Shown in pieces: positions 36,074 through 44,996 of a stretch of DNA of 64,000 nucleotides; position 1 is the stretch's first letter, and every line of letters starts with the position of its first letter. The stretch lies in assembly GCA_902774115.1 (NCBI GenBank), contig CACYHH010000007.1:25543-89542 (forward strand). Reading direction: 5' to 3'. The DNA comes from an uncultured Spirochaetales bacterium. Lineage in GTDB: Bacteria; UBP6; UBA1177. The notes below the pieces were generated by a model. The model searched no databases, had not been told where the DNA came from, and saw nothing but the letters and a program-made list of their open reading frames with translations. A program made the translations under genes and the position numbers.

Positions 36074-36737
36074 AATCCAGGACTTAGTCCAAAAATTCGA
36101 AGAATACATTTCAAGAATTAATTCAGAAAATCCCGATTTTTTTCAGGCCGTTGCAAAATTGTGCGAAAGTTACGGCTACACTCTTGAAAACGCTGCAGTC
36201 TTCAACAGAAATCTGAAGAATATCACAAATCTCAGATACATTCTTGTCGCCGATAATCCGGGTGTCACAGAGCAGCGAGAAGAGTGCTATTTAGTCGGAA
36301 AAGCGGGAAAAACGGCGCGGAATTTCTTCAAAAACAATTCTCTCGTCAGCGATTTTGACGAAGAAGTTGCAGTGCTCAACAAAACCTTTATCCACACTAA
36401 AAGCACTCTCGACCTCAAGAAACTCAGGGATTTCAAGGATTTGTTTGAAAATTCCGAGAAATTCATGGCAAATCTTGCCGCAGATATGCTTGAAGCGACG
36501 GAAGCCGAACTCTGGATCACAGGATGCAGCGAACTCGGCGAAAAAAAACTCTTTTCCGAATATCTCAAAACCTTAAAATCAAGATGCGCGCAAAATCCCG
36601 CCTTGAAAGAGAGAATTTTCTTCTACCCCCACTTCTCTTTCGGAAATTTCAGCAAAAACATCAACTCAGTTCTCGCGAAAAACCCTGAAATGAGCGTCAA
36701 AGAGGCTCTGAAAGCAGCGACGCTTGAAGTTTGGTAG
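36066..36737 (+). CDS. Uracil-DNA glycosylase-superfamily-like protein
   Basis: A 223-residue protein. ILVADNPGVTEQREECYLVG and GKAGKTARNFF resemble the substrate-pocket region of the uracil-DNA-glycosylase fold (the GxxPG and YxxGxxG-like region of families 4 to 6), and VLNKTFIHTKST follows where that fold places its second conserved strand. Catalytic residues cannot be assigned with certainty, so DNA repair is tentative. It overlaps buk by 8 bases without a strong Shine-Dalgarno, implying coupled translation. Confidence 0.55.
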   Translation: MNKIQDLVQKFEEYISRINSENPDFFQAVAKLCESYGYTLENAAVFNRNLKNITNLRYILVADNPGVTEQREECYLVGKAGKTARNFFKNNSLVSDFDEEVAVLNKTFIHTKSTLDLKKLRDFKDLFENSEKFMANLAADMLEATEAELWITGCSELGEKKLFSEYLKTLKSRCAQNPALKERIFFYPHFSFGNFSKNINSVLAKNPEMSVKEALKAATLEVW

Positions 36738-36750
36738 AAATAATAAGATT

Positions 36751-37362
36751 TTACTTTTTACCAGCGAAAAGCGGTGCAAATTTTTTCTCGATATCGCCGT
36801 AGATTTCGGAAATTTCAAGGTTTCCGTCAAGATAGACGACTTTAAGTTTGTCCTCGAATTCCTTGATCACTTCGCGATAATTCCTGTCGATCTGCTGCAG
36901 GAGCTCCTTTTTCTCGTAAAGTTCGGTCGAATCGCGGAATTTCGTAAGTCTTTCCACCGCTTTGTCGACTTTTACATCAACAAAAACAAGGACATCTGGA
37001 AGGGTCGCGAAACGGTTTATTCCTTTGACCCATTCATAGCTTACATTCAGCGACTGATACGCGATCGAGCTGAAAAAGTATCTGTCTGTGATGACTGTCT
37101 GTTTTTTTCTGAGCGCGGGCCAGATCTCCTCTCTGAGATGGTTGATCCTGTCGGCCGCGAATGAAAGGGCAAGCATCTCGTGGATAAGCGGCGTGTCGCT
37201 GTTGGTTTCGCCGAGAAAATTGCGGACGATCCTGCCTGTCGCAAGAGATGTCGGCTCGGCCGTGAGATAAACCGCCTCCCCTTTTGCTTCCAGAAATCTT
37301 TTGAGTTCTTTGATAGTTGTGCTTTTGCCGCTTCCGTCAATTCCTTCGACTGCGATAAACAT
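36751..37362 (-). CDS. tmk: Thymidylate kinase
   Basis: A 203-residue P-loop kinase phosphorylating dTMP to dTDP. P-loop GIDGSGKST, DRYFFSSIAYQ and LPDVLVFVDV are typical. Start and preceding stop share a base (TAATG), with GGAGGAAAAA in the end of the lipoprotein gene. Last of mutS2-aminotransferase-lipoprotein-tmk. Confidence 0.95.
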   Translation of the reverse strand: MFIAVEGIDGSGKSTTIKELKRFLEAKGEAVYLTAEPTSLATGRIVRNFLGETNSDTPLIHEMLALSFAADRINHLREEIWPALRKKQTVITDRYFFSSIAYQSLNVSYEWVKGINRFATLPDVLVFVDVKVDKAVERLTKFRDSTELYEKKELLQQIDRNYREVIKEFEDKLKVVYLDGNLEISEIYGDIEKKFAPLFAGKK

Positions 37363-37988
37363 TATTTTTCCTCCAGAGAGTAAATTTTCAAATCATCGAA
37401 TTCAACATCCGATTTCCAGTTTGCGAAAGAGAGTTTTGAATAACCCTCCACTGCTTTGAGAGGCGTTTCGTCGTTATATTCCAAGAAAAGCTCTCCGTTT
37501 ACGAACCATTTGATTTTATTGGACGATCTTTCAATTTTCACTTTATATTCCTTTCCTTTTTCAAGGCCGGCGTTCCTTTTTTCAGCGCGCTTTTTTTCGT
37601 GCTCGTCAAGCTTTGAAATGACCGAAATACGGTTGTTCCAGCCGCCCAGAATGAACGAATATCCGTCGCCGTGGTCGTGGATCTTTCCGTCACCCCAGAG
37701 GTTGAATTTGACATCGACTGCGTCGCTATTGCTTTTCATCGTAAGCTCAATAACGGCGTTCTGCGGCAGATCGACCGATTTCAGGACGAGATTTCTGTTT
37801 TTCGCCGCACTGCACCTGAGTTTTCCATTGGAAATCTGCCAGTCGCCGCCCTGAATTTCGTAATTTTCCCCTATTTCGGCGCGGTTGAAATCGTCCTCGA
37901 AAATTTTGACCAGCTTTTTTTCGGAACTGCACGCAAAAACAAAAAAGAGGGAAAAAAGGAAAACCAAAGTTTGGGAAAGAAGTTTCAT
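37362..37988 (-). CDS. Lipoprotein with concanavalin-A-like (DUF1080/LamG-type) domain
   Basis: A 208-residue lipoprotein with lipobox FVFAC. The rest matches the jelly-roll pattern of 3-keto-disaccharide-hydrolase/LamG-like domains: IFEDDFNRAEIGENYEIQGG, WQISNGKLRC, YKVKIERSSNKIKWFVNGEL and FDDLKIYSLEEK. Probably a carbohydrate-binding envelope protein. Sits between tmk and the sugar aminotransferase gene in one operon. Confidence 0.75.
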   Translation of the reverse strand: MKLLSQTLVFLFSLFFVFACSSEKKLVKIFEDDFNRAEIGENYEIQGGDWQISNGKLRCSAAKNRNLVLKSVDLPQNAVIELTMKSNSDAVDVKFNLWGDGKIHDHGDGYSFILGGWNNRISVISKLDEHEKKRAEKRNAGLEKGKEYKVKIERSSNKIKWFVNGELFLEYNDETPLKAVEGYSKLSFANWKSDVEFDDLKIYSLEEK

Positions 37989-39092
37989 TTAGAAAAATTT
38001 CTTAATATTTTCAATAATATAGTTTTGTTCTTCCTTCGTAATGAAAGCCGAAATCGGAAGGCTTACGATCTCTTTGCTGACACGTTCCGAAACGGGAAAG
38101 TCACCTGCCTTGTAACCCAGATTCTCGTAAGCCGCCTGGAGATGAAGCGGTTTCGGATAGTGTATTGCCGTCGGAACCCCTGCATTTTTCAAGTGCTCAA
38201 TGAATTTTTCGCGCTCTTTCACACGGACCGAGAACTGCGCGACGACCGAATTTCTGTCGCTTCTCACCTTCGGAAGAACGATCCCGCCTATGCCTGCAAG
38301 ATTGTCGCAGTAATATTTTGCAGCCGAGATCCTCTTTTCAAGAGCTTCGTCGAGATATTTCATTTTCACATTGAGAACTGCCGCCTGAACCGAATCAAGC
38401 CTGCCGTTCACGCCGACATACTGATGGAAGTATCTCGCCGTCTGGCCGTGAACGCGGAGACTTGCGATTTTTGCCGCAAGAGCCTCGTCGTTCGTGAATA
38501 TCGCACCGCCGTCACCGTAGCAGCCGAGCGGTTTTGACGGGAAGAAACTCGTGCAGCCGATTTTTGAAAGGTTGCAGCTTTTTCTCCCTTTATAAACCGC
38601 GCCGAAACTCTGGCACGCATCCTCGATTACGGTGATTCCGTGTTTTTCGGCGATTGCGTTGATTTCATCCATATCGGCAGGCTGACCGTAAAGCGAAACA
38701 GGGATTATCGCCTTTGTTTTCGGCGTGATCCTGCTTTCAATGAGTTTGTAGTCGATGTTGTAGGTTTCTTCATCGATATCGACAAAAACAGGAGTCGCAC
38801 CGAGAAGTGAAATAACTTCGGCTGTCGCAATAAAAGTAAAAGGAGTCGTTATGACCTCGTCGCCTGCGCCGATCCCCAGAGCCATGAGCGAAATCATGAG
38901 CGCGTCTGTTCCGCTGCCGCATGTTATCGCAGCTTTCGAGCCGGTGTATGCCGCAAGTTTTGCTTCAAGTTCCTTTACCTGAGGCCCCATGATAAAACTC
39001 GCGTTCGTGCAGACTTCCTGTATCGCCGCGTCAAATTCTGCTTTATATGCCGCGTATTCAGCCTTTAAATTCATAAATTCGATTTTTTGCAT
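37989..39092 (-). CDS. DegT/DnrJ/EryC1/StrS-family sugar aminotransferase (WbpE-like)
   Basis: A 367-residue PLP-dependent aminotransferase acting on nucleotide-linked keto-sugars in surface polysaccharide synthesis. PLP Lys187 lies in FFPSKPLGCYGDGGA; GSGTDALMISL, TPFTFIATAEV and VIEDACQSFGA are typical. Closest in style to WbpE (UDP-3-oxo-GlcNAcA aminotransferase), but the exact sugar cannot be read off. Starts 10 bases after mutS2. Confidence 0.9.
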   Translation of the reverse strand: MQKIEFMNLKAEYAAYKAEFDAAIQEVCTNASFIMGPQVKELEAKLAAYTGSKAAITCGSGTDALMISLMALGIGAGDEVITTPFTFIATAEVISLLGATPVFVDIDEETYNIDYKLIESRITPKTKAIIPVSLYGQPADMDEINAIAEKHGITVIEDACQSFGAVYKGRKSCNLSKIGCTSFFPSKPLGCYGDGGAIFTNDEALAAKIASLRVHGQTARYFHQYVGVNGRLDSVQAAVLNVKMKYLDEALEKRISAAKYYCDNLAGIGGIVLPKVRSDRNSVVAQFSVRVKEREKFIEHLKNAGVPTAIHYPKPLHLQAAYENLGYKAGDFPVSERVSKEIVSLPISAFITKEEQNYIIENIKKFF

Positions 39093-39102
39093 AAAACTTC
39101 TC

Positions 39103-41421
39103 CTAAAATTTTATTACCGTTACCGAGTCGCCCCCCTCTTCATTGCTGCCGGGCGCGAATGTAAATTTGTATTTTTTCTGCAAGTCGGGAAGGAAATCAC
39201 GGATGAACTTTTTGAGTTTTCCGCTTCCCTGACCGTGGATTATCGTAAGCGAGACAGCGCCGCCGCCGAAAGCCGTGTCGAGCGATTTTTCGATCTTCTC
39301 GGCAGCGTCTTCTACAAACATTCCTCTGACATCGCACATTTCGATATACTTCGATTCGACCGTGTTTTTCGATGCTTTTGTCTTCACTTCCTTCGAAAAT
39401 TCAAGAACGAGAAGCCTTTCGACAGGAGAGACGAGCTGCTTTCCGCTGCTTGTGTACTCAGCCTTGCTGCCTTTCACTTTCTGCAAGATTCCTTCCAACT
39501 TCAAAAGTTTGTCGTAAACAACGGTTTTGCCCGGGATTACTTTGTCAAGACAGTCGGCAAGTTTTGCCCCTTCTTTCGTATCGAGTGCCACAGTCTGGCG
39601 GTCTATCGCGTCCTGAAGAGTCTCCTTCTCTTTTTTGAGAAGAACGACTTTCTGAGGAATTTCCTTTTCTCCGACTTTTTCAACTTTCTTTTTCAATTCA
39701 GCCTCCTCCATCTCGACAAGTTTTTTAAGGCTTCTGAGGCGCGTCTCCTCGAACTGTTTTTCCTTCATTTCGAGCTTTCTGCGAAGCTCCGATATCTCGC
39801 GTTCCTCCGCTTTGATAGTAGCTTTCGCCGCCTCGACTTCCTCTGTGAGAACGGCAAGTTGCTCCTCTTTTTTGTGAAGGCGGTTTATCAAAGGCTCGAC
39901 CCCGCTTTCCTTCGCAAGAAGAAGTTTTTCGAGCTTTTCGACGAATTCCTGCGGAAAACCGATCTTGCGGACAAGAGAAAGGGCGTTGCTCGAACCAACG
40001 ATGTTGTATGAAAACTTGTATGTCGGCTTATCCTTCGCCTCGTCAAAACCCATTGCAACAGGGATGAATTTCTTATTCTGCAGAGCGATCGACTTGACTT
40101 CGGCAAGATGGCTCGTAACGACTGAGAAACACCCTTTTTCAGCGACAAATTCGAGATATGCCCCTGCAATAGCACCGCCCTGCAGCGGATCTGTGCCAGT
40201 TCCGATTTCGTCGATCAGTACAAGATCTCTGCTGTTAAGTTTTTCCGCAGTCGCACTCAGAAGACGCAAGTGGCTCGAAAAACTCGATTCTCCGGCAAAT
40301 GCGTCCTGATTGTCGCCCAAAATGAGGAAAATATTCTCAAAAAAAGGAAGTTTCGCACTGCTTGCCGGAACAGGGAAGCCCCGCACCGCAAGTTCCGCAA
40401 TGGCCGCGACCGTCTTGATCGAAACCGTCTTTCCGCCTGCGTTGGGACCGCTTACGACCATGATCTTCTCTTCATCCGAAAAGACAAAATCGTTTTTGAC
40501 AAGATTTTCGCGCCTGCTTAAAAACACCGGCGGAAACCAGGCCTGAGTGAGCTTCATCGAATCATCGCTGAACTCCGGAATCGCACAGCCGTTTTCCTTC
40601 ATCCAGAAGTATTTAGTGAAGATATTTTCGATGTGGACCGCCCTTTCGATGCATTTTTCGACATAGCTGTAATTTCTGAAAAGAAGTCCGCGGAGCTCTC
40701 TAAGGATCCTGATGATTTCCTCAAGTTCGCGCGCCGCAAGAAGTGAAAGCGAGTTGTTGTGCTCGATAAGCGGCATCGGCTCCAGAAACGCAGTCTGACC
40801 GGTGCGGCTGTAGTTGTGAATTACACCTTTCACAGTCCGCTTGAAAACCGATTTGAAGGGAAGGACATATCTGTCGTCGCGGATCGTGAACCAGTCTTCC
40901 TGCAGAAATCCGCTGTATTCCGGCGAAGTCGTCATCTTTTTGATTTCGTCGCCGATATTTCTGTGCGTGTCGGCAAGCTGCTTCCTGATTTTTGCAAGTT
41001 CCGGACTTGCGTTCGAATTTATCTCCCCTTTTTCGTTCACGACCTGCTTTATCGTCATTTCCAGACTGACGTTGTATTCGAAATCGAGAAGAGAGTGTAT
41101 TTTCGGGGTGAAGCCCTGCCTTTTCAACTCTTCGCCAGACCGTCTTACAACGCTTAAGAAATCGCCTATAGTCCGGTAATTCATTGCTTCAAGCGGCTCG
41201 TTGGCTTCGAACATTTCTGTCACATTTTTCACGCTGTCCAAATTGAACGGAAAAAGACTTCTGTAATCGTTGGAAAGCGCCGCTGCCTCGCGAATTAACG
41301 CGAATTCATGCCCGCATTCCTCAATTGAGAGCCTTTCCGCCTCGTGAAGAGAGCGTTTTCCATATTCAGAAAGAGATTTTTCACCGATCCAGTCAATTAT
41401 CGAATTCCATTCCTGCAGCAT
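39103..41421 (-). CDS. mutS2: Endonuclease MutS2 (MutS core with C-terminal Smr domain)
   Basis: A 772-residue MutS paralog that in studied bacteria splits collided ribosomes or suppresses recombination. ATPase P-loop VSGPNAGGKTVSIKTVA, Walker B LVLIDEIGTGTDP and signature ESSFSSHL are present, followed by a long coiled coil (about 500-600) and a C-terminal Smr nuclease domain (LTIIHGQGSGKLKKFIRDFL). Full family length. CCGGAGGATTC precedes the ATG. Confidence 0.95.
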   Translation of the reverse strand: MLQEWNSIIDWIGEKSLSEYGKRSLHEAERLSIEECGHEFALIREAAALSNDYRSLFPFNLDSVKNVTEMFEANEPLEAMNYRTIGDFLSVVRRSGEELKRQGFTPKIHSLLDFEYNVSLEMTIKQVVNEKGEINSNASPELAKIRKQLADTHRNIGDEIKKMTTSPEYSGFLQEDWFTIRDDRYVLPFKSVFKRTVKGVIHNYSRTGQTAFLEPMPLIEHNNSLSLLAARELEEIIRILRELRGLLFRNYSYVEKCIERAVHIENIFTKYFWMKENGCAIPEFSDDSMKLTQAWFPPVFLSRRENLVKNDFVFSDEEKIMVVSGPNAGGKTVSIKTVAAIAELAVRGFPVPASSAKLPFFENIFLILGDNQDAFAGESSFSSHLRLLSATAEKLNSRDLVLIDEIGTGTDPLQGGAIAGAYLEFVAEKGCFSVVTSHLAEVKSIALQNKKFIPVAMGFDEAKDKPTYKFSYNIVGSSNALSLVRKIGFPQEFVEKLEKLLLAKESGVEPLINRLHKKEEQLAVLTEEVEAAKATIKAEEREISELRRKLEMKEKQFEETRLRSLKKLVEMEEAELKKKVEKVGEKEIPQKVVLLKKEKETLQDAIDRQTVALDTKEGAKLADCLDKVIPGKTVVYDKLLKLEGILQKVKGSKAEYTSSGKQLVSPVERLLVLEFSKEVKTKASKNTVESKYIEMCDVRGMFVEDAAEKIEKSLDTAFGGGAVSLTIIHGQGSGKLKKFIRDFLPDLQKKYKFTFAPGSNEEGGDSVTVIKF

Positions 41422-41467
41422 GAATCCTCCGGGAAAACAGACAGAATTTCAGAATAAATTTGAAAAC

Positions 41468-43246
41468 TTATATCGCAGCAGTCATCTTTTTGAGCCAATC
41501 TTTTTCCTCTTTGCCAAGAAGCGGCGACAATGTCTTGAAAACAAGTTTATGATAGTCGTTGAGATATTTCTTTTCCTCATCGGAAAGAAGCGCCGGCTCG
41601 ATTGCGCGGATATCAATCGGGCACATCGTGAGGTTTTCAAATCCTACAAACTGACCCCAAGCCGTCTTTTCTTTCGGAACGGAGAGAACGAGGTTTTCGA
41701 TCCTGATGCCGTACTGGTCGGGTTCGTAGTAGCCGGGTTCGTTCGAAACGACCATTCCGGGAACGATCTTGGTGTCGCTTCTGCGGGTCGAAATGCTCAT
41801 CGGACCTTCATGGACGCTGAGGTAAGCGCCGACGCCGTGGCCTGTTCCGTGAAGATAGTTCTTGCCGTCCTTCCAGAGAGCTTCTCTTGCGAAAGCATCG
41901 ATGTTCGCGCCGGTAGTAAAGCCCTGCGGGAACTGTGTGATCGCAATCCTGATGTGACCTTTAAGAACGTTCGTGAAATCTCTCTTCATATTTTTGGTGA
42001 GTTTTCCCATCGCGACGGTTCTTGTGATGTCGGTCGTGCCGAAAAGATACTGCGCGCCGCTGTCAACGAGGTAAAGTCCTGCCGGTTTAAGCTCGCAGTC
42101 TGTTTCGGGAGTCGCGCTGTAGTGGATTATCGCGCCGTGAGCACCGTAGCCCGAAATCGTGTCAAAGCTGAGTCCTGCAAAGCCTTCGCCCTCTTTGCGG
42201 AAAGCTTCGAGTTTGTCGCTTGCCGAAATTTCGGTGATTTTTGTTTTGCCGATATTCTTGTCGAGCCAGCAGAGGAATTTTACCATAGCGACACCGTCAA
42301 TGACGTGAGCTTTCTTCATTCCTTCGATTTCGGTCGCGTTTTTGATTCCTTTCATTATCTGCGACATATTTTCGCCGTTTACGACTTCCGCTTTCTTGCA
42401 GTCAACTGCGTCAAGAAGACTCTGCGAAGTGCGTGCCTTGTCAATAAAGATTTTTCCTTTGAGTTCTTTGATGAAAGTGTAAATTTCTTCGTATTTATGA
42501 ATAGTTACGCCGTCTTTTGCAATAGAGTCGGCATCTTTTTTATTGAATTTGCCTTCTTTCACGAAAAGATCTGCCGTTTTTTTACCGATTACACCGAAAC
42601 CCATGACAACAGGATTGCACTCTACATCGTTTCCGCGGATATTGAAAATCCACGCGAGGTCGTCAAGAGAAGCGAAAAGATGGTAGTCGACACCTGCTTC
42701 AGCCATTTTCGATCTGATGTTTTCAAATTTCTCTTTTCTGCCGAGTCCTGCGTATTTTACCGGGTGAAGGAAGCCCTTTCCGCTCGGAAAAGCAGGTCTG
42801 TCCTTCCAGATTTTGTCGATAAGGTCTTCGCTGGAAGCAACTTTGATCCCTTTCGGTTCGAAAGTCTTTTTCAGATCGTCGACATCGTTGATCGACATTA
42901 CGGATGCGTCAAAACTGACGACTTCGCCTTTTTTGAGCTCACCGCCGATCCAGTCGGTGTAGCTCGGAGTTTCGGGAAGTCCCGCTTTGAAAAGGGTTAT
43001 CGTGCTGTCTTTAAGCTGGTTTTCAGCCTGAAGGAAGTATCTTCCGTCAGTCCAGAGCCCCGCTTTTTTCATCGTGACGACAACTGTTCCCGCCGAACCG
43101 GTAAATCCGCTTATCCACGCTCTCGATTTCCAGCGCGGCGCAACGTATTCGCTCTGGTGCGGGTCGGCACTCGGAATGATGTAAGCCGCAATGTTTTTCT
43201 TCTTCATCAAAGCTCTGAGCTCTTCAAGTCTAGACGTGATCTGCAT
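41468..43246 (-). CDS. Aminopeptidase P family (Xaa-Pro aminopeptidase, M24B)
   Basis: A 592-residue three-domain enzyme like the eukaryotic XPNPEP1 type, removing N-terminal residues before proline. N-terminal creatinase-like part: SADPHQSEYVAPRWKSRAWI. The pita-bread metal site is intact: VDSGAQYLFGTTDITRT, HGTGHGVGAYLSVHEGP, NEPGYY and IENLVL. TAGGAGGTTACC precedes the ATG. Cytoplasmic, no signal peptide. Confidence 0.92.
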   Translation of the reverse strand: MQITSRLEELRALMKKKNIAAYIIPSADPHQSEYVAPRWKSRAWISGFTGSAGTVVVTMKKAGLWTDGRYFLQAENQLKDSTITLFKAGLPETPSYTDWIGGELKKGEVVSFDASVMSINDVDDLKKTFEPKGIKVASSEDLIDKIWKDRPAFPSGKGFLHPVKYAGLGRKEKFENIRSKMAEAGVDYHLFASLDDLAWIFNIRGNDVECNPVVMGFGVIGKKTADLFVKEGKFNKKDADSIAKDGVTIHKYEEIYTFIKELKGKIFIDKARTSQSLLDAVDCKKAEVVNGENMSQIMKGIKNATEIEGMKKAHVIDGVAMVKFLCWLDKNIGKTKITEISASDKLEAFRKEGEGFAGLSFDTISGYGAHGAIIHYSATPETDCELKPAGLYLVDSGAQYLFGTTDITRTVAMGKLTKNMKRDFTNVLKGHIRIAITQFPQGFTTGANIDAFAREALWKDGKNYLHGTGHGVGAYLSVHEGPMSISTRRSDTKIVPGMVVSNEPGYYEPDQYGIRIENLVLSVPKEKTAWGQFVGFENLTMCPIDIRAIEPALLSDEEKKYLNDYHKLVFKTLSPLLGKEEKDWLKKMTAAI

Positions 43247-43448
43247 GGTAACCTCCTAAAAATTGATATAAAAAACCGTTTTTCAGTCTCAACTTTTAAA
43301 TAAGCAGCAAAATGCAGGACAATATAATATCTTTTAAATTTTTGTGTAGTTTATTTCGCTATCAAGCCTTTTTTTCCTTCAATTAGTTGTCATTTCACGC
43401 TTCATCTGTAAAATAAGAGGGTTGTTTGTTGATTTTCAGGAAGTGATC

Positions 43449-44996
43449 ATGCGTAGATTTTCGATAATATTTTGTGTGTTTGTGCTGATTTTTTCTGTTT
43501 CGTGCGAAAACAAACTTTCCGGTCCTGTTCAGGAAATTTCCGATGATGACAGCGATACTGCTCACGACGGAGATGCAGATGAAACACCTGATGACGATGC
43601 CGACACGGAGCAGGGACCTCTTTTCAATCTGAAAGTCGAGGGAAACGATAAAAACGTCCTTTCGTGCAGACTAACATTCTCAACGCCTGATGAAAGAAAA
43701 ACTTTTGTGAAATATTACTCAGCAAATCATTCCGGCTACAAAATCACGGAAGAAACGGCTAAAAACGAGCACTATTTCTTCCTCTGGGGAATGAGGGAAA
43801 ATCTCAATTACACAATTGAAATCTATTCAGACCAAGATTCGCCGGAGCTGCTTGCAACAGCTGAATTTCATTCAGGGAAAGTCCCGTCTTCGATTTTTCC
43901 TCTGCACCTTGTCGCAAACGAAAAGGAAAGTGTCCAGCCCGGTTTTCTTATAGTGACGCAGCAGTCCTCACCCGATCAGGAGAGAATGGAACCGATAGTT
44001 TTCATGGTCGATACCGACGGTTTTGTCGTCTGGTATTTCGAGCACTATCTTCCAGGTTTTTCACTTCTGACTGATCCTTCCTACCAGAAAAAGACGAATA
44101 CTCTGTTTTTAGGCATTCAGAAATGGTTTATGGAAGACGTATTGACTGAAGAAGGTCTGGAAATCGATATGGAAGGAAACATTCTCTGGAAATCTCCGGA
44201 ACTTCCCGGCTCCCTCTACACCGAAACGACGTGGCATCATATCTACAGGCTTCTCGATGATGACACGCTCCTTTTTATCCGGGCACAGTATGATTTCGAT
44301 AATCATATAGTCAGCGACAGAATAGTGAATGTTGACAGGGACTACAACGAACTCTGGAACTGGGGATATTTTGATTCACCCGATTATTTTGACACGGTGA
44401 CGTGCAATGATGATGCGTATGTTCTCTGGTGCGACTGGACTCATACGAATTCAGCCAAGATGTTCAAGGATGAAAATATTCTCTATTTCAACTCTCTCTG
44501 GCTCGGTTTCTACAAAATGAACATGGAAACAAAGGAAGTTATCTGGAAATTCGGCAAAGACGCTGATTTCACCATGCTTTCCGAACACCCCTACCCATGG
44601 CCGACAAATACGCATGACCCGAAATTCATGGATGCTTCGAGAAAGCGTCTCCTCTTTTACGATAACGGGATGAAGGATCGTTTTTATTCAAGAATCATTG
44701 AATATGAAATCGACGAAGATGCCATGACTGCCGAGATAACTTTTGAATATGACGGATTTGTTTCAGGACACCCCTGGTTTGCAGACATAGGGAGCGGAGA
44801 TGCCGATTATCTTGAAAACGGAAATTTCCTTGTTACCAAAGGCAATGTCGACGAATCGCAGAATTCCTCGATTTTTGAAGTCACGCGTGACGGAAGAGTC
44901 GTCTGGGAGATTTACACATATCAGGAAGAGGGTTTTATGATAGAGCTTTACAATGCAGAGAAATTCATGCCCCAGCTGGAGTTTTTAAATGAGTAG
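43449..44996 (+). CDS. Arylsulfotransferase (ASST)-like lipoprotein, copy 1
   Basis: About 515 residues with signal MRRFSIIFCVFVLIFSVSC and an acidic linker (DDDADTEQGP). The rest is a beta-propeller of the arylsulfate sulfotransferase group: MVDTDGFVVWYFEH, EIDMEGNILWKSPEL, TTWHHIYRLLDDDTLL, CDWTHTNSAKMFKDENILYF and HDPKFMDASRKRLLFYDNG. These enzymes move sulfuryl groups between phenols in the periplasm or outside. AGGAAGTGATC supports this ATG over one 9 codons earlier. Followed by a paralog with 8-base overlap; 43247-43448 upstream is AT-rich and divergent with the aminopeptidase gene (TATAAT at 43323). Confidence 0.83.
   Translation: MRRFSIIFCVFVLIFSVSCENKLSGPVQEISDDDSDTAHDGDADETPDDDADTEQGPLFNLKVEGNDKNVLSCRLTFSTPDERKTFVKYYSANHSGYKITEETAKNEHYFFLWGMRENLNYTIEIYSDQDSPELLATAEFHSGKVPSSIFPLHLVANEKESVQPGFLIVTQQSSPDQERMEPIVFMVDTDGFVVWYFEHYLPGFSLLTDPSYQKKTNTLFLGIQKWFMEDVLTEEGLEIDMEGNILWKSPELPGSLYTETTWHHIYRLLDDDTLLFIRAQYDFDNHIVSDRIVNVDRDYNELWNWGYFDSPDYFDTVTCNDDAYVLWCDWTHTNSAKMFKDENILYFNSLWLGFYKMNMETKEVIWKFGKDADFTMLSEHPYPWPTNTHDPKFMDASRKRLLFYDNGMKDRFYSRIIEYEIDEDAMTAEITFEYDGFVSGHPWFADIGSGDADYLENGNFLVTKGNVDESQNSSIFEVTRDGRVVWEIYTYQEEGFMIELYNAEKFMPQLEFLNE

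Noticed and set aside
41420..43303. Long rightward open frame of 627 codons
   Set aside because: It is the complement of the aminopeptidase P gene, whose metal-site motifs, length and ribosome site are all right; the rightward translation has no recognisable domain.
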